Assembly: GCF_030052815.1 (NCBI RefSeq)
Contig: NC_079505.1
Location: forward strand, 68,408,324-68,472,323
DNA: 64,000 bases
Direction of reading: 5' to 3'
Origin: Hevea brasiliensis
Lineage: Eukaryota > Streptophyta > Magnoliopsida > Malpighiales > Euphorbiaceae
The notes below the pieces were generated by a model. It was not told where the DNA came from. It worked only from the letters and a program-made list of their open reading frames with translations, and searched no databases. Shown here one piece after another: positions 1 through 11,200 of this stretch (position 1 is the stretch's first letter; every line of letters begins with the position of its first letter). A program made the translations under genes and the position numbers.

Positions 1-44
1 CTCCATAAAATGAAGGCTCATGGCCTTTCAGCAATAATTTCACA

Positions 45-165
45 AAGTTTAGCAGTTTATAGACATGCATGGTCCCTTCAAACAAGTTTTCAGCAGTTTA
101 TGGAAATGCACAGTTCCTTCAAATAAGTTTCAATAGTTTGTGGACATGCACAGGTCCCTTCAAGC
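45..165. repeat. three tandem 40-bp units in copia leader
   Basis: Three imperfect copies (45-83, 84-124, 125-165) share the pattern AAGTTT..AG.AGTTTATGGAC followed by ATGCACAGGTCCCTTCAA. They lie in the untranslated leader just downstream of the primer-binding site of the minus-strand copia element. Confidence 0.75.
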
Positions 166-799
166 AAATTGTTAGCAACAAACTCTCAAGAAAACAATAA
201 TCATTCAAAGCTTTTCATGGAGGAGAGAAAACAAACTTGATAAAAACCATACTTCACTCAAACAAAAACAACTTGAAATAAGCCCCACAAAGATCATTTG
301 GGCTCTGATACTATGTTGGAAAATGGAGACTCATACTCCATGTTAAAAAAGGCAGAGGAGCTGAAAATGATTTACCCAAAATAAAAACAAAATGCTTCAC
401 AATAACACAACAAAGAAAGATTGAAAATAGAGAGTAAAACACATACTTCATTACTTCAAATACAGAACATTTACAAAACAAGAGATTTTCTTCTTTTTCT
501 TCTTCATTTTTTCTCTCACAACTCACTCAATCTCTAGTTCTTACTTTCTCTGCACAGTCTCACTACATAACACATATACACACAAAAAACTCGAGCAAAC
601 TTCCTTTTTATAGGCAAAGGAATGCCTTCTCCAAGTCAACAAATGCCATACTTTGCACCATGCCTAGGTATGGCTTCTATCATTTCTTGTACATACATTT
701 TTTCACCTAATTTTCACCAAAAACTCATCAACTCCAATAGAATTTCTTGCAGAAAAGGGAGTCATTGCTCCTATAACCAATAGTTCTCTTTCCAAACAA

Positions 800-861
800 C
801 TCAACTAGATGCATACCCATTCCAATACAGCTCAACTGGATGCATACCAATTTCAATACAC
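800..861. repeat. 31-bp direct repeat in copia LTR
   Basis: Two adjacent copies (from 800 and from 831) share CTCAACT.GATGCATACC followed by TTCAATACA. They sit at the 5' (U3) end of the minus-strand LTR, where short repeats often form enhancer-like modules; that role is inference. Confidence 0.6.
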
Positions 862-960
862 CCTGCCACAATACCAAAGGTTACTATATGTTACTTATAC
901 AGTAAATTAATATAACAAATTTATTACTACTTATATCAGGTTATCCTTATCATATTTTAC

Positions 961-1735
961 AAATTGTGCTGAGAGACATAGAAGATCTGTTTTCATGGTC
1001 GGGAAGATAGGAGTCAATGATTATATCTATGTTTCGTTCATGGTATGCAATGTTGTTAAAGCTATCAAAGATACTGTCAGGATTAGTTAATTTTCTTGAA
1101 ACATATCATAATTGATTTGTTTAGTTAATTATTTACTCTTAATTTTTTCATATTATTTTTTTTAGAAAGTCATTGGATTTGATTCTACTTGAATTATTGT
1201 CCCTGAAAATTTTTCAATCAATTGCATGCCTATATATCTTACGGGATTTCACTACAATGATTCTAGTGCATTCGATGAATTTCATTGCCTCAAGGATTGA
1301 ATAACTTTTCAATGCATCACAATGAACAACTTAAGCAAGCAATTGAAGAATTGCAAAAAGAGTATCCAAATGTGACTATAGTATGTGGGGAAAGTTGCAT
1401 TGCTAGTTGAGTCTTCAAAATCTATAAATGGTGGATTTAACAGACATAGCACGTGACTAAAACTGACATCATTCACTTGTTTAATGTAAACAGGATTTGA
1501 TCCAAAATCATTGCAAAATGCTTGTTGTGGGAGTAGAGGTAATTATGGCTTTACTCTTGCAAGAATGTGTAGAGCTCCTAATGTACCGGTTTGTTTGTCC
1601 TAAACCTGCGGAACGTATTACTTGAGATGGAGTATATTCAACAAAAAAGGCCTATTTCTTTATGGCACGATGGCTCATTTGCAACATTTCCAAAAGCTTC
1701 AATGTATTGCTTGAGTGTTTCATAAAATTTGATAT
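961..1735 (+). pseudogene. GDSL esterase/lipase pseudogene
   Basis: Translated pieces follow the plant GDSL esterase/lipase family in order. From about 985 SVFMVGKIGVNDYIY matches block III (G-x-ND). From about 1165 an IGFD...IVPENFSINCMPIYLTG stretch follows. From 1295 LNNFSMHHNEQLKQAIEEL and KEYPNVTIV follow, then GFDPKSLQNACCG from about 1495. The C-terminal part is VCPKPAERIT-stop-DGVYSTKKAY (1591-1655). Intact members are secreted hydrolases of about 360-390 aa. Here there is a nonsense codon TGA at 1623-1625 where the family has Trp, an earlier in-frame stop near 1190, a frameshift near 1295, and the block V catalytic His position reads Tyr. The N-terminal exon with the active-site Ser is missing. 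Spacing suggests intron remnants, so it is a decayed genomic copy rather than a retrocopy. Confidence 0.8.
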
Positions 1736-2067
1736 TAAGTAGATTAGTGAGTAGTAGAGAGTATGTAATTTGACTTTCTATCTTGAATTGATGAAATGAG
1801 ATTTTAGCTATTGAAATTATTTTCAACTGCTATTTTAATTAATATCATTTCTCTTGTAATTGTTGAATTCATATCTGCTAGTACCAAGTACTAGAATGCA
1901 ATAGACAACATAAAACCCCATTAAATGCTTATTTATGAAGTAATCAAACGATATTAAGCATCAACTTGTTTTAGGTTTTTGGGGAACCTCCTAAGTGTTT
2001 TAGTACTCAAATTTTTCTTCGCACTGAAATGTTGTGATAGGGGTGAGAATAGAGAAATCCTGAGCCA

Positions 2068-2069
<2 letters not shown>

Positions 2070-2101
<32 letters not shown>
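2070..2101. repeat. (TA)n microsatellite
   Basis: An uninterrupted TA dinucleotide run of about 16 units lies between the dead GDSL gene and the kinase fragment. Confidence 0.9.
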
Positions 2102-2102
<1 letters not shown>

Positions 2103-2122
2103 CGTGCAGTTTGGCTGCAATT

Positions 2123-2345
2123 GAAATTAAGCATGGGGAGGATGGATATGGTCCTGTTTACAGGGTAATTATTTACTAGACTATTAACAGTGAGTTGCCC
2201 TCCATTCTGATAGAGCACCCTCTCTACAGCGTTTATGTCTTGCCAGCAAGTGTTTCCAGGCGGACTAGAAATAGCAGTAAAAACACTTTCAAAAACCTCT
2301 GCTCAAGGAAGAATTCAAGAATGAGCTTATGCCGCATGTAAATCA
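2123..2345 (+). pseudogene. receptor-like kinase fragment (S-domain/CRK type, ATP-binding loop)
   Basis: The piece at 2123-2164 reads EIKHGEDGYGPVYR, a degenerate glycine-rich loop (family form resembles KLGEGGYGPVYK). A GT...AG gap (2165-2246) follows, then PGGLEIAVKTLSKTSAQG with the VAIK-type Lys (AVK), and EFKNEL after a frameshift. In S-domain and cysteine-rich receptor kinases an intron sits just after the GPVYK codons, so the gap looks like the ancestral intron. Nothing of the kinase beyond subdomain III is visible, and frameshifts and a stop make it non-functional. The exact subfamily cannot be assigned from 40 residues. Confidence 0.7.
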
Positions 2346-2889
2346 AGTCAGAGTTTTTATATTCCCATGCCAAACAAAAGCTTGGATTATTAGCTTTTTG
2401 GTCTGAATTCTTTTATGCATGCTTTCATTTGCTCTTAATACACAATCGTATGCGTGATTCAATAAGAAATTGTCTTGATTTTGAATTTCTATAATTGCAT
2501 TTATATATTAAACTATCATGATCTCATCTTTGTTTGTTGGATTTCTTTGAGGACTTTGATATGGAGAAATGATTATTTGACCCATACACTGAATTATGAT
2601 TATTTGAATTGCTGCAATTCTGAATTGTGGTTTAGGAATGTTGAATTAATCCAATTTGAACTATGCTATCCAAGCAGGGGAATTCAAAAAATGCATTTAA
2701 AAAAAAAAAAAAAGAGCAGCAAGAGTTGAGGTAGTACATTCACTTCCTTGAGTCTAATGTCCCATAGCATAAGATGATATAGCTTGAGTACATTCACCTC
2801 ATGCTCAGCAGTATTACTGCAGTAGACCATTTCTTTAGATTAATTGCCAAGAGAAAACTCTAACTAATGTCTCCAGAATGACTTGTTTC
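2346..2889. other. no gene; A-tract at 2699-2714
   Basis: Ordinary AT-rich sequence. The 16-base A run at 2699-2714 could be an old retroposition tail, but I see no retrocopy upstream of it. Confidence 0.4.
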
Positions 2890-3660
2890 ACCATTGTCTC
2901 AAGTCTTGTCAAGTGCTGTGAGCTCCCGGTAGTCACAGAAGCTGATTCAATGATTTGCTTAGCGCCCCCTCTCGAAGATGACTCTTTGGAGACCTAGGGA
3001 GAAGGCTGAGTGCAATGCCTCGGGCAAAGGCAGAAGAGCTTCCAAGATATGAGGGGAAGAAATGTGCTGAATTTGACAAGCAGCTCAACCTACGAGCTTC
3101 CCTGTATGATCCCTGCCCACCACCCCTATAGCACCTTTCACATGAATGCAAAATTTAGTTTATAGGTATCCCGAGGTGGGAGGGTCCAAGTGGAGGGGTG
3201 AGCTTCAGATTCAGACGCTGGACTCCGTGCTTGAGCTTGCCTCCTGAGGTTGGATGGTGTGACGTATTCCCCTATTGGTTTCGAGGCCTGGTTGACCATC
3301 TCAGTGGGTGACCAGTCATGCTCATTAAAGGCCATGTCGTTGCGTGCCTTTGAAAGATACCACATAGGAAAGGCTAGTAGCTGCGTGAACTCCTTATTTG
3401 CTGGGCACTAATATTCCTGAAAGCTTCAATTCTGAGACATGCTGGCTGTGTGGCTTTAATGCACAGGAATAATACATGCCTGATGGATTCCTCTTCTCCA
3501 CACAACTTGCAAGTCACACTCAATCATTTCAACTACTGCATGATTGATTTCCTGTTGGAAAAACTCCATTGCCCAGACGGTTAAATTCTGCACAAGTCCA
3601 GGGTTTATATAACTTCGCCTTGGAGCATTCAATGTTAAGCAAGGGAACAAAAAGAAAAAT
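2890..3660 (-). pseudogene. L1-type LINE remnant: C-terminal RNase H region
   Basis: Read on the minus strand across two frames, the order is LAFPMWYLSKARNDMAFNEH (linker before the RNase H domain of plant L1 elements), then PPRDTYKLNF, then GVVGRDHTGKLVGLA, EALLPLPEALHSAFSLGL and QRVIFEG. These match the plant LINE-type RNase H pattern (A-x-G-x-V-x-RD-x-x-G, then EA-x-A-x-x-x-AL). An upstream piece (3650-3456) probably belongs to the zinc-binding linker after the reverse transcriptase. Frameshifts separate the segments and no reverse transcriptase or poly(A) tail is left. It lies about 170 bp beyond the stop codon of the SPOC gene, so it may overlap that gene's 3' UTR. Confidence 0.65.
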
Positions 3661-3831
3661 TATGCTCAAATATCAAATAACTTGAAACCTGTATATTAAC
3701 TTTTAACAGTATACAAATTCACAGAACTATTAAAGCAAACTTCCGTCTGTCTGCAGAAGGATATGTACAATGTTCGAACTTCTGCAATGCTAATTCAAAA
3801 CCTCAAGGAAATTTGATGCCTTCTCTAAATA

Positions 3832-5274
3832 TCAGGGTCTCCAACTACTTCGACCATCAGGACGGACTGGAAGTTTAGCATCAAATGGGTTGAGAGGCGG
3901 TCTCAAAAGAGAGTTAGAACTGAATCCCATAAAGGGATTGTGACCTTGTAGCATGTCTCCATTACAGGGTCTTGGTGGTACTGGTTTCACATTCTGACCC
4001 TTGATAAGGGTGAGTTTTTGGGAAAAGAAAGGCGGATAGACACCAGGAGATGGAGAAGGGAAGAGGTGACTAGCAGGGCCACAAGGGAAACCTTCAAAAG
4101 TTGAGTTCAAAATTTTAGAGGATATAATAGCTCTTGATGGCATACCTGTTTCAGGAACCACTTGCCTGTGCAGCTTTGCATTTGGTGGGCACCATTCAGG
4201 CATATCATCATCATCATCAAAAAGATTTTTGGATTGGAGAACATCAGCAGTGCTAACTGGTAAGCTAGTTTTGGCAGCATGTTTTTCTTCTGAATTTGGA
4301 AGGGCTAGAGTCTTGTCATATTCACGAACTTCATTTTGCAGACGCATCCTCTGAACAGCATCATGTGGAAGCCTTCCCAAACCAAAATCTCCATGTCCCC
4401 TTTGATTGGAAGCTGGCATTGACTGCATATTTGGCACCATGGACAGCAGTGTCCTATTAATTTTCATAAAATTTTCAGCTGGAAGTTTCTTGTCAATTGT
4501 TGCAGCATCTAACAGCTTGCTTCCTGAAGCAGGTGAAATACCGCATGCAGCTCCAAAGTCAAATTCAGGAAGATCATCATCATCAGGCGCAGGGAAAGGT
4601 CCTTTTACAGTGTCAGATGGCAATTTTAAGACAGGTCTATGAATTTCCAGAGCTGGTTTAGGTTTCTCTTGTGAGCTGCTCATTAGAGGAGCTTCAATCT
4701 GCAATGTTCGTCCTACAATTGTAGAGAAATTGGGAGTGTCCGTAGTGGAAGGAACTTGATGTCCATTGGACATAGATGATGAGTTGCTGCTGAGCACTGG
4801 AGATATTAGTAAGAGACTAGCAGTTGCAGAAGATTTAAGTAGCTCAGGTTGAACTTGACTGGTCTCGATATGTTTGCATTCAGCATTATCATTTCCTGGA
4901 CTACCAAGAATTTTGCAATCAGTTCTTGATTCAACTCGGATGGATTCCCGAGCCGGTTTTGTCAGGGGAAAGTCTTTTTCATCTACCCTTTGGCTAGAAG
5001 AGTCAGCAGCGGAATTGAGAGGCTGTTCAGCCAGGGAATGTTTCTTTCTCTCCGATTTCTTTACAACAGAATTAGCAGATGTTCGATTTCTTCTCCACAC
5101 AACACAGCCAATCAAGGAGTCTCGGTTATCTTCAACAGCAGTCATGCCCTTGAAGAACCCATGTTTTGCAAGTACTGTGATTATGCTGTCACTATGAGGA
5201 CATACATAAAGATCAATACCCTGACAGAGTTGTGCAAGCCCAACCCTCTCTCCTTTCTTGTACCCTTTAGCAAC
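3832..5274 (-). CDS. SPOC gene exon 5 (end of SPOC and C-terminal tail)
   Basis: 480 codons plus stop. The first 63 residues finish SPOC (KGYKKGERVGLAQL, LYVCPHSDSIITVLAKHGFF, LIGCVVWRRN). The remaining 417 residues are predicted disordered by composition, with two acidic DDDDLPEF/DDDDDMPEW motifs, Pro-rich PVPPRP and an NPF-containing end. Codon use and the absence of stops over 1.4 kb support a selected gene. Confidence 0.92.
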   Translation of the reverse strand, partial: VAKGYKKGERVGLAQLCQGIDLYVCPHSDSIITVLAKHGFFKGMTAVEDNRDSLIGCVVWRRNRTSANSVVKKSERKKHSLAEQPLNSAADSSSQRVDEKDFPLTKPARESIRVESRTDCKILGSPGNDNAECKHIETSQVQPELLKSSATASLLLISPVLSSNSSSMSNGHQVPSTTDTPNFSTIVGRTLQIEAPLMSSSQEKPKPALEIHRPVLKLPSDTVKGPFPAPDDDDLPEFDFGAACGISPASGSKLLDAATIDKKLPAENFMKINRTLLSMVPNMQSMPASNQRGHGDFGLGRLPHDAVQRMRLQNEVREYDKTLALPNSEEKHAAKTSLPVSTADVLQSKNLFDDDDDMPEWCPPNAKLHRQVVPETGMPSRAIISSKILNSTFEGFPCGPASHLFPSPSPGVYPPFFSQKLTLIKGQNVKPVPPRPCNGDMLQGHNPFMGFSSNSLLRPPLNPFDAKLPVRPDGRSSWRP

Positions 5275-8200
5275 CTATTAAGTGGAGATGAGAAGACCTA
5301 TTGATCATAAATCTAAATAGTCCTTAACCTTGGTTAAAATTCTCTTTATTTCAGACCCACTCACCTCCTTCATGCCTGCTAATCCAGATTTAGAAGACCC
5401 CCCTTTGCATTGAAGTGAGATCACCTGAAGATGAATGCATAAAGCTGTTAGTAGTTTCATTTTAGCTGAAATAAAATGGTACGATTTTATGATATGGTAT
5501 GATTTTTTAAGAAAAGGGTTCCTGAGCTATTTGGAAGATTTTTGTGAGGTAAAATAAGCTAAATGAAAGTCAAGTAATGAAAATATAATATTCTCTCTGA
5601 TATTTTTTAAACAGTTTAAAAGAAATAAGAGTGTGTGTGTGTATATATATATATATATTATAAATTAAGAAATTTTATAAAATCTTTAAAAACCATACCC
5701 TCTAAAACCTTTTCCCAAACAAAATTTCATGGTTTCCAAACGTAAACCTATTTGTCGTCTTATATTAATATAAATATATACATGAATTATATTGTATTTT
5801 ATTACTAAATGATTTTTAGTAAAAATTTTTCTAATCTTTTACTGCTATCAAATTATATGAAGCTGAAAATATATATAATTATATTAACGGATTTTTATTT
5901 TCCATGGTCAATAAAATTTGAAGTTCAGATGAAATATAAATGTATTGGTCCATCTACTCTATAGCTTATTTTATAAGAGTGCATCTGCTTAGCACGTGAC
6001 TTGATCTTATTTAAAGGAGAGTCGGCATGGATACTGAAATATAGGATTTTATATATTTGATATTTTAAAATTTGACTCACGAGTTAGAATCACTAATTCT
6101 AAAATGAATGTACAACTTTGAATAAAGTAAAATCGAAATAATATCACATTTTTTAATACTGAAATCAGATTTCCGATCCTACCTATTTGATATTTTAAAT
6201 TTTAAAATATTATCTTTTAATTTATTAATTATTGTCATTTGTTTATTTTAAAATCAATGCTAAATTTTTTAAGATTTTTAACTATATTGATAACTATAAT
6301 ATATTCTACAACAATTATCATATATATACTGTAATTTTTTATATTATTTTTTGAGTAACTTATATTATCATAAATATGATATAATTTCTATATATTATTC
6401 GTAAGTGTGTTCATTTATTAAATTATTAAAAAATTTTAATATTCTCATATTGATAACTTTATGAAGAAAATATTACATTGAAAATTAAATGAAAATTGAA
6501 ATAATTTGAATAATAAACTTATATGAGTATGAAAGTTAAGTTATCTATTTATATAAATATAATTATATTTTTTTAAAAGTATTTAAAGTATGTTATAAAA
6601 TCTTACAATTTTACAACCCCTTCACCGATTCTAGGTTAAAAGAACAAATTTAACAACCTTGGATCATTCCATTTCGAGTCTAGCTATTATAAGTTCAATC
6701 TCATATGAGAATGAACTGAACAATCATTTGATTTATATTCATTATCTTGATACAAATAGTTGACCTAATGGTTATTAAATACGCTATGTTGAACTTATAT
6801 TAAATGCACCATTCCATTCCCATATCAGTCTCCAAATATCAAAGAATGTTGCCACCAAATTGTGAACGTTCAATGCAAAGAGTCCTTGTGCATGGTGTAC
6901 TGATGTGCAATACTGATTGCTTCTGTTGATTCATCCGCCATATTTAGCTACTTAATGCAAATAAGATTTATTAAAAATGCTATTGTGATTTTATCCAATT
7001 AAGTTTGAATATCTAACGATTTTTATTTTGAGGATAAAAACAAACATATTCGAAAACAGAATCAAAATTATGTGATGACAGTGACAAATTGAAGTTATGT
7101 TACCATAATGAAACAAAGTAATGAGCTCAGTTACCATTAATGTGTCCTAAAAATTCTTATAGTTAGCTAGTTCTACCAACTTGGGAACCTAATGAACAAT
7201 GGCAGGCAAAGATCAAGTTTCTCCTGCTGCAATGGACAAACTTATTTAGTTCATGTTATTTTAGCTTTGCATCAACTGTTCAATAATTGACTTCCCCCTA
7301 ACATTCCCCATTACCCATCAAATTAGAAGGAATGTATGTCAGAATTTTCATCCTATGCATGAAGAAATGGTCCTAAATTGTAATATAAGTTATAAGGATT
7401 CCAACTGTAGTCAGATTTAAAAGCAGGACATGAATACGTTTACAAATGCAGAAAGCTAATATGTTCAGGTCCTTTGGTGCAACATAAATGATTCTGAGGC
7501 ATGGACATGAACACTCTGACATGGCTGTTCTTGAAAAAATAGGACACAAGCACAAAACGAGCGGGGCACTTAATAATATATTGTAGACAATATGTATATA
7601 TTTTTGCTATATTTTAGATATAAAACATATAATTATTTAAATTTAAATTATAAGATAGGATAAAAGATATTCGATATAAATATAATTTTAATTCATTTCA
7701 ATCATATATGCAATAATATTAAGTATAACACATGCTCATCATATAATATAAATTAACTAAAATTTAAGAATTATATCATTTACAAAAGAAATTTAATATG
7801 TACTATAATACATAATATGACAACAACAACTAAACCTTAATCCCAAACTAGTTGGGGTTGGCTATATAGATCAATTTCCTTCATTCAGCTATGTTGGACA
7901 CTAAATCCGCATAAATATCAAAAGCTTGTAAATCATTTGATACTATTTCCTTACACGTTATCTTATCTCTCCCTTTTCCTCTTTTCCCTACTAACTTATC
8001 ACACTTTCAGACTAGAACATTCAATTCTTTATGTTAAACATGACCCAATCATCTTAATTGACACTTTTTATCTCTAACATGTGCTATATGCATTATCTAA
8101 CGAATGTGGTTATTCATAATCTTATCCATTATTTATTACTATAGATCTATCTTGACATTCGCATTTTTACCACAATGATCTTGTAGGTATGTGATACCTT

Positions 8201-11200
8201 AGATACCCAACATTCACTCCCATACAACATAGCTAGTCTAACCATAGTCCTTTAGAAGTTTCCTTTCATTTTGTTAAGGATCTCCCTTCGCAAAATACAT
8301 TCATCACACTTCTCCATTTTATCCGTCATGTACTGATTCCATGAGTTACATCCTCTTTTAAATCTTTATTCTTTTCTATGATAGAACCTAGATACTTGAG
8401 TTGATTGCATTTAGGCACCAAAACTCCATCCCAATGAACCTCACCTCCATTCCTTCTACAAGAGCTAAACTCACACTGGATATACTCCGCCTTACTTCTA
8501 CTTAATTTAAAACTCGTGCTCTCAAGAGTCCTCTCCAACTCCAACTTTTAATTAACTATTTTACTAGTTTCATCCATTAAGACTATCATCTGCAAATAAC
8601 ATGCACTATACGGCATCATTTTGAATATGATTGGCTAGCTCATCCATAACTAAGATAAACAGGTAGGAACTCAAAGTCAATCCCTAATATAAACCTATTG
8701 TTATCAGAAACTCATCCATGTCCCTTCCATTTTCCTTCACTTGTTACTGCCCCTCATTCATGTCCTTAATAACATTTATTAAGACATAATATGACAAGAA
8801 AACAAAATTTTTTTTATTCATCACATAAGTGTTCAAAATCTGACACTCCTCCGATATGTACAGATGCCCATCACCCATGTGTCGTGCATTTTCAAATATG
8901 TGTCATGTCAAAAAAGTGTCTGCCACCAAAGGCACATCCACATTAGTGCCAAGTTGAGATTTCAAAATGTTTTAAGATTATAATCGTAGTTTTTCAAAAA
9001 ATTAATATTTTTTTGTACTTTTATGAAATTTTGATGGGGCACTAGAACCCTCAATTATTTTAATAGCTTTTTGGGGTTTATTAGTAATTTTATAAAAAAA
9101 ATCCAAATTCTTTACCACCCTACTGAAAAATAATAATAGCGAAATACAAACCCTCTTGCTAAAAGAAAATTTGTCATTGTCTCTTAGTCTCTTCTTCTCC
9201 ATCAAATCTATTTTACCATTTTTTCCTCCCAATAAATCCATAATCACCAACTTCTATTCTTTAAAATTTAAATTATTACACAAGATCATTAAAGGAAAGT
9301 CTAGCACAGTTCTCTCACCATTTCTTTTCATCAATTTAAAATTTTAGTAGTTTTCTTCTTATAATCTCATTACTATTGTTGAAATCTCTCTCTCTCTCTC
9401 TGAAATTTCTTCATACATAAGTTAGAAAAAAGTTATATTTCTTTCATAATATTATAAACTAAAACCATGTCATTTATTTTATTTAATTTATAATTTTAAT
9501 AGAATTTACTTTTTACGATTGTTTGGGAAAAATTAGAATTAAGATAAATTGCACAAACTTTTTAATTTCAGGTCAACAATATATTTTAAGTTCAATAAAT
9601 TATAAACATTCATTGTTTGAATTAACATCAATTTCATTTAAGTTTTAACAAGCTAATTTTATTAAAAAATTAAAACATCCATTTTTGTCACCACAATCAT
9701 TAACGTTAAGTTTGGTAGAGTGTAATATAATGTAATATAATCAATTATAATATGCAATCAAAATTGTAATATAATATAATGTAATTGTCATTACATTCCT
9801 ATGTTTGGTTGCAAAATAAAAATATAAGTAGTGTAATGTAATGTAATGATAATTTTAATTATAATATTTAATTTATTTATAGTGTTAATAATAAGTGATA
9901 GTGGTTGCAGTGATTGATAGTCAAGTGGTAATGGTAGCCAAATGGTGGTGGCTGTGATGATGACAGTAATGGTTAAGTAGTGATGGTAATGGCTAAATGG
10001 TGGTAGAGGTGACGGTAACTAAGTGGTGGTAGTAGTGATCAAGTGATGGTGGTGATAGCAATGGTGGTAAGAGGATGGCGGTAGTGGTGGTAACAGGGTG
10101 GGGATAGCAGTGGCAGTAGCAGTGGTAATCAAGTAGTAGTAGTGGTGGTAGTATTAACAATAAATAAAAAAAAAAAATCAAAATAAGTAATCATGATTAC
10201 ATCTATTTTTCTGTGTAATAATCATTATGTCACTTTAAGTATAATTGATTATATCATGTAATTTGCTATTATATTACATCAATTTTTTTTATTACCAAAT
10301 AATGTAATCAAATATGCAATATAATCATGATTACATTACAACTTTGATCACGTCATACCGAACACAACTAGAATGTTTATGTTTTTTCAGGTAGAGAACA
10401 ATTTATCAATCAACCATTATAAAATTATCATAATCAATTAATTAACCTATTTAATCAACACCTAAACAAGCGATTAACTAATCACATAATTTAATTGAGT
10501 CCCCTAAATAAAAAATATGCATCTGTCACTGTCTACCACACGTTTTCACTAGAAACAAAGTGTCAGTGTTTCATAGCTTTCAAGAAACACAAGTTAATAG
10601 TGGAATTGACTTGTTAAAGACATTTAGACTAGTGACCTTATTTTAAAGCATCTTTTGATTGTCAGTAAATCTAGAACAATGACTACACGACCTTTGCCTA
10701 GTTCCATTACAGAATGCTGTGATACCAGTGATCATCCACTTCATAAGCCTCCAAATATTCTGAACAGGGAATTTATAAGATCTATCAATACCAGTAATTC
10801 TACATTCAGAAATTGTTTACAAAATTTGCTTTCCATTTACCACCCCCTCCATATCTTTACTTCCATGAACACATCGAAAGACACTGCAAATTTTCAGAGT
10901 TCACATTTTCCATGATGGCTATCTATTTGTAATCCAAAACGTCCGCATATTCCAATACGGGAACACACATGCAATAACATAAACCTATTTCCATGCAATC
11001 TCATCATCAAACCTGATAAGCCACCAAAGCAACTAAATATCAAACACTTAGGCTTGGGGTGTGTAGTGAACAGTTTTAATATAAAAATTAAACCAAACCA
11101 ATTTGGTTCAGTTTTCGGGTTATACGGTTTGGTTCAGTTAGTATTTTAAGAAACTTCAATTTCTGGTTCAATTCAGTTATTTTCACCAAAAAACCAACAA

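Larger units (their letters stand above)
1..870 (-). mobile_element. Ty1/copia-type LTR retrotransposon, 5' LTR and leader (runs off left edge)
   Basis: On the minus strand the 5' LTR is 870-314 and the internal leader continues from 301 past the window start. A primer-binding site complementary to the initiator-tRNA-Met 3' end (TAGTATCAGAGC, one mismatch from TGGTATCAGAGC) lies at 313-302, directly against the LTR end. The LTR ends are TGTGG and CCAACA on its sense strand, giving the usual TG...CA. A TATA-box-like CTATAAAAAGG (614-604, minus) fits an LTR promoter. The right boundary at 870 is inferred from the inverted ends only; no target duplication can be tested because the other LTR is outside. 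No coding remnant is visible in the 300 leader bases. Confidence 0.6.

Noticed and set aside
45..165. CRISPR-like array
   Set aside because: Only three diverged units with no unique spacers, in a plant retrotransposon leader.
302..313. tRNA gene suggested by initiator-tRNA-Met-complementary words (also at 29644, 32206 and 51409)
   Set aside because: Each is a 10-13-base primer-binding site next to an LTR end; no cloverleaf or A/B boxes are present.
4406..5304. Three plus-strand open frames (78, 107 and 104 codons) antisense to the SPOC exon
   Set aside because: They lie entirely opposite a conserved coding exon and have no domain, so they are shadows of the SPOC frame.
9993..10181. 62-codon Leu/Pro/His-rich minus-strand frame
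   Set aside because: Simple translation of the GGT-rich minisatellite.
10655..10915. 86-codon plus-strand frame in intron 3
   Set aside because: No recognisable family, no promoter or splice context, average composition for the intron.
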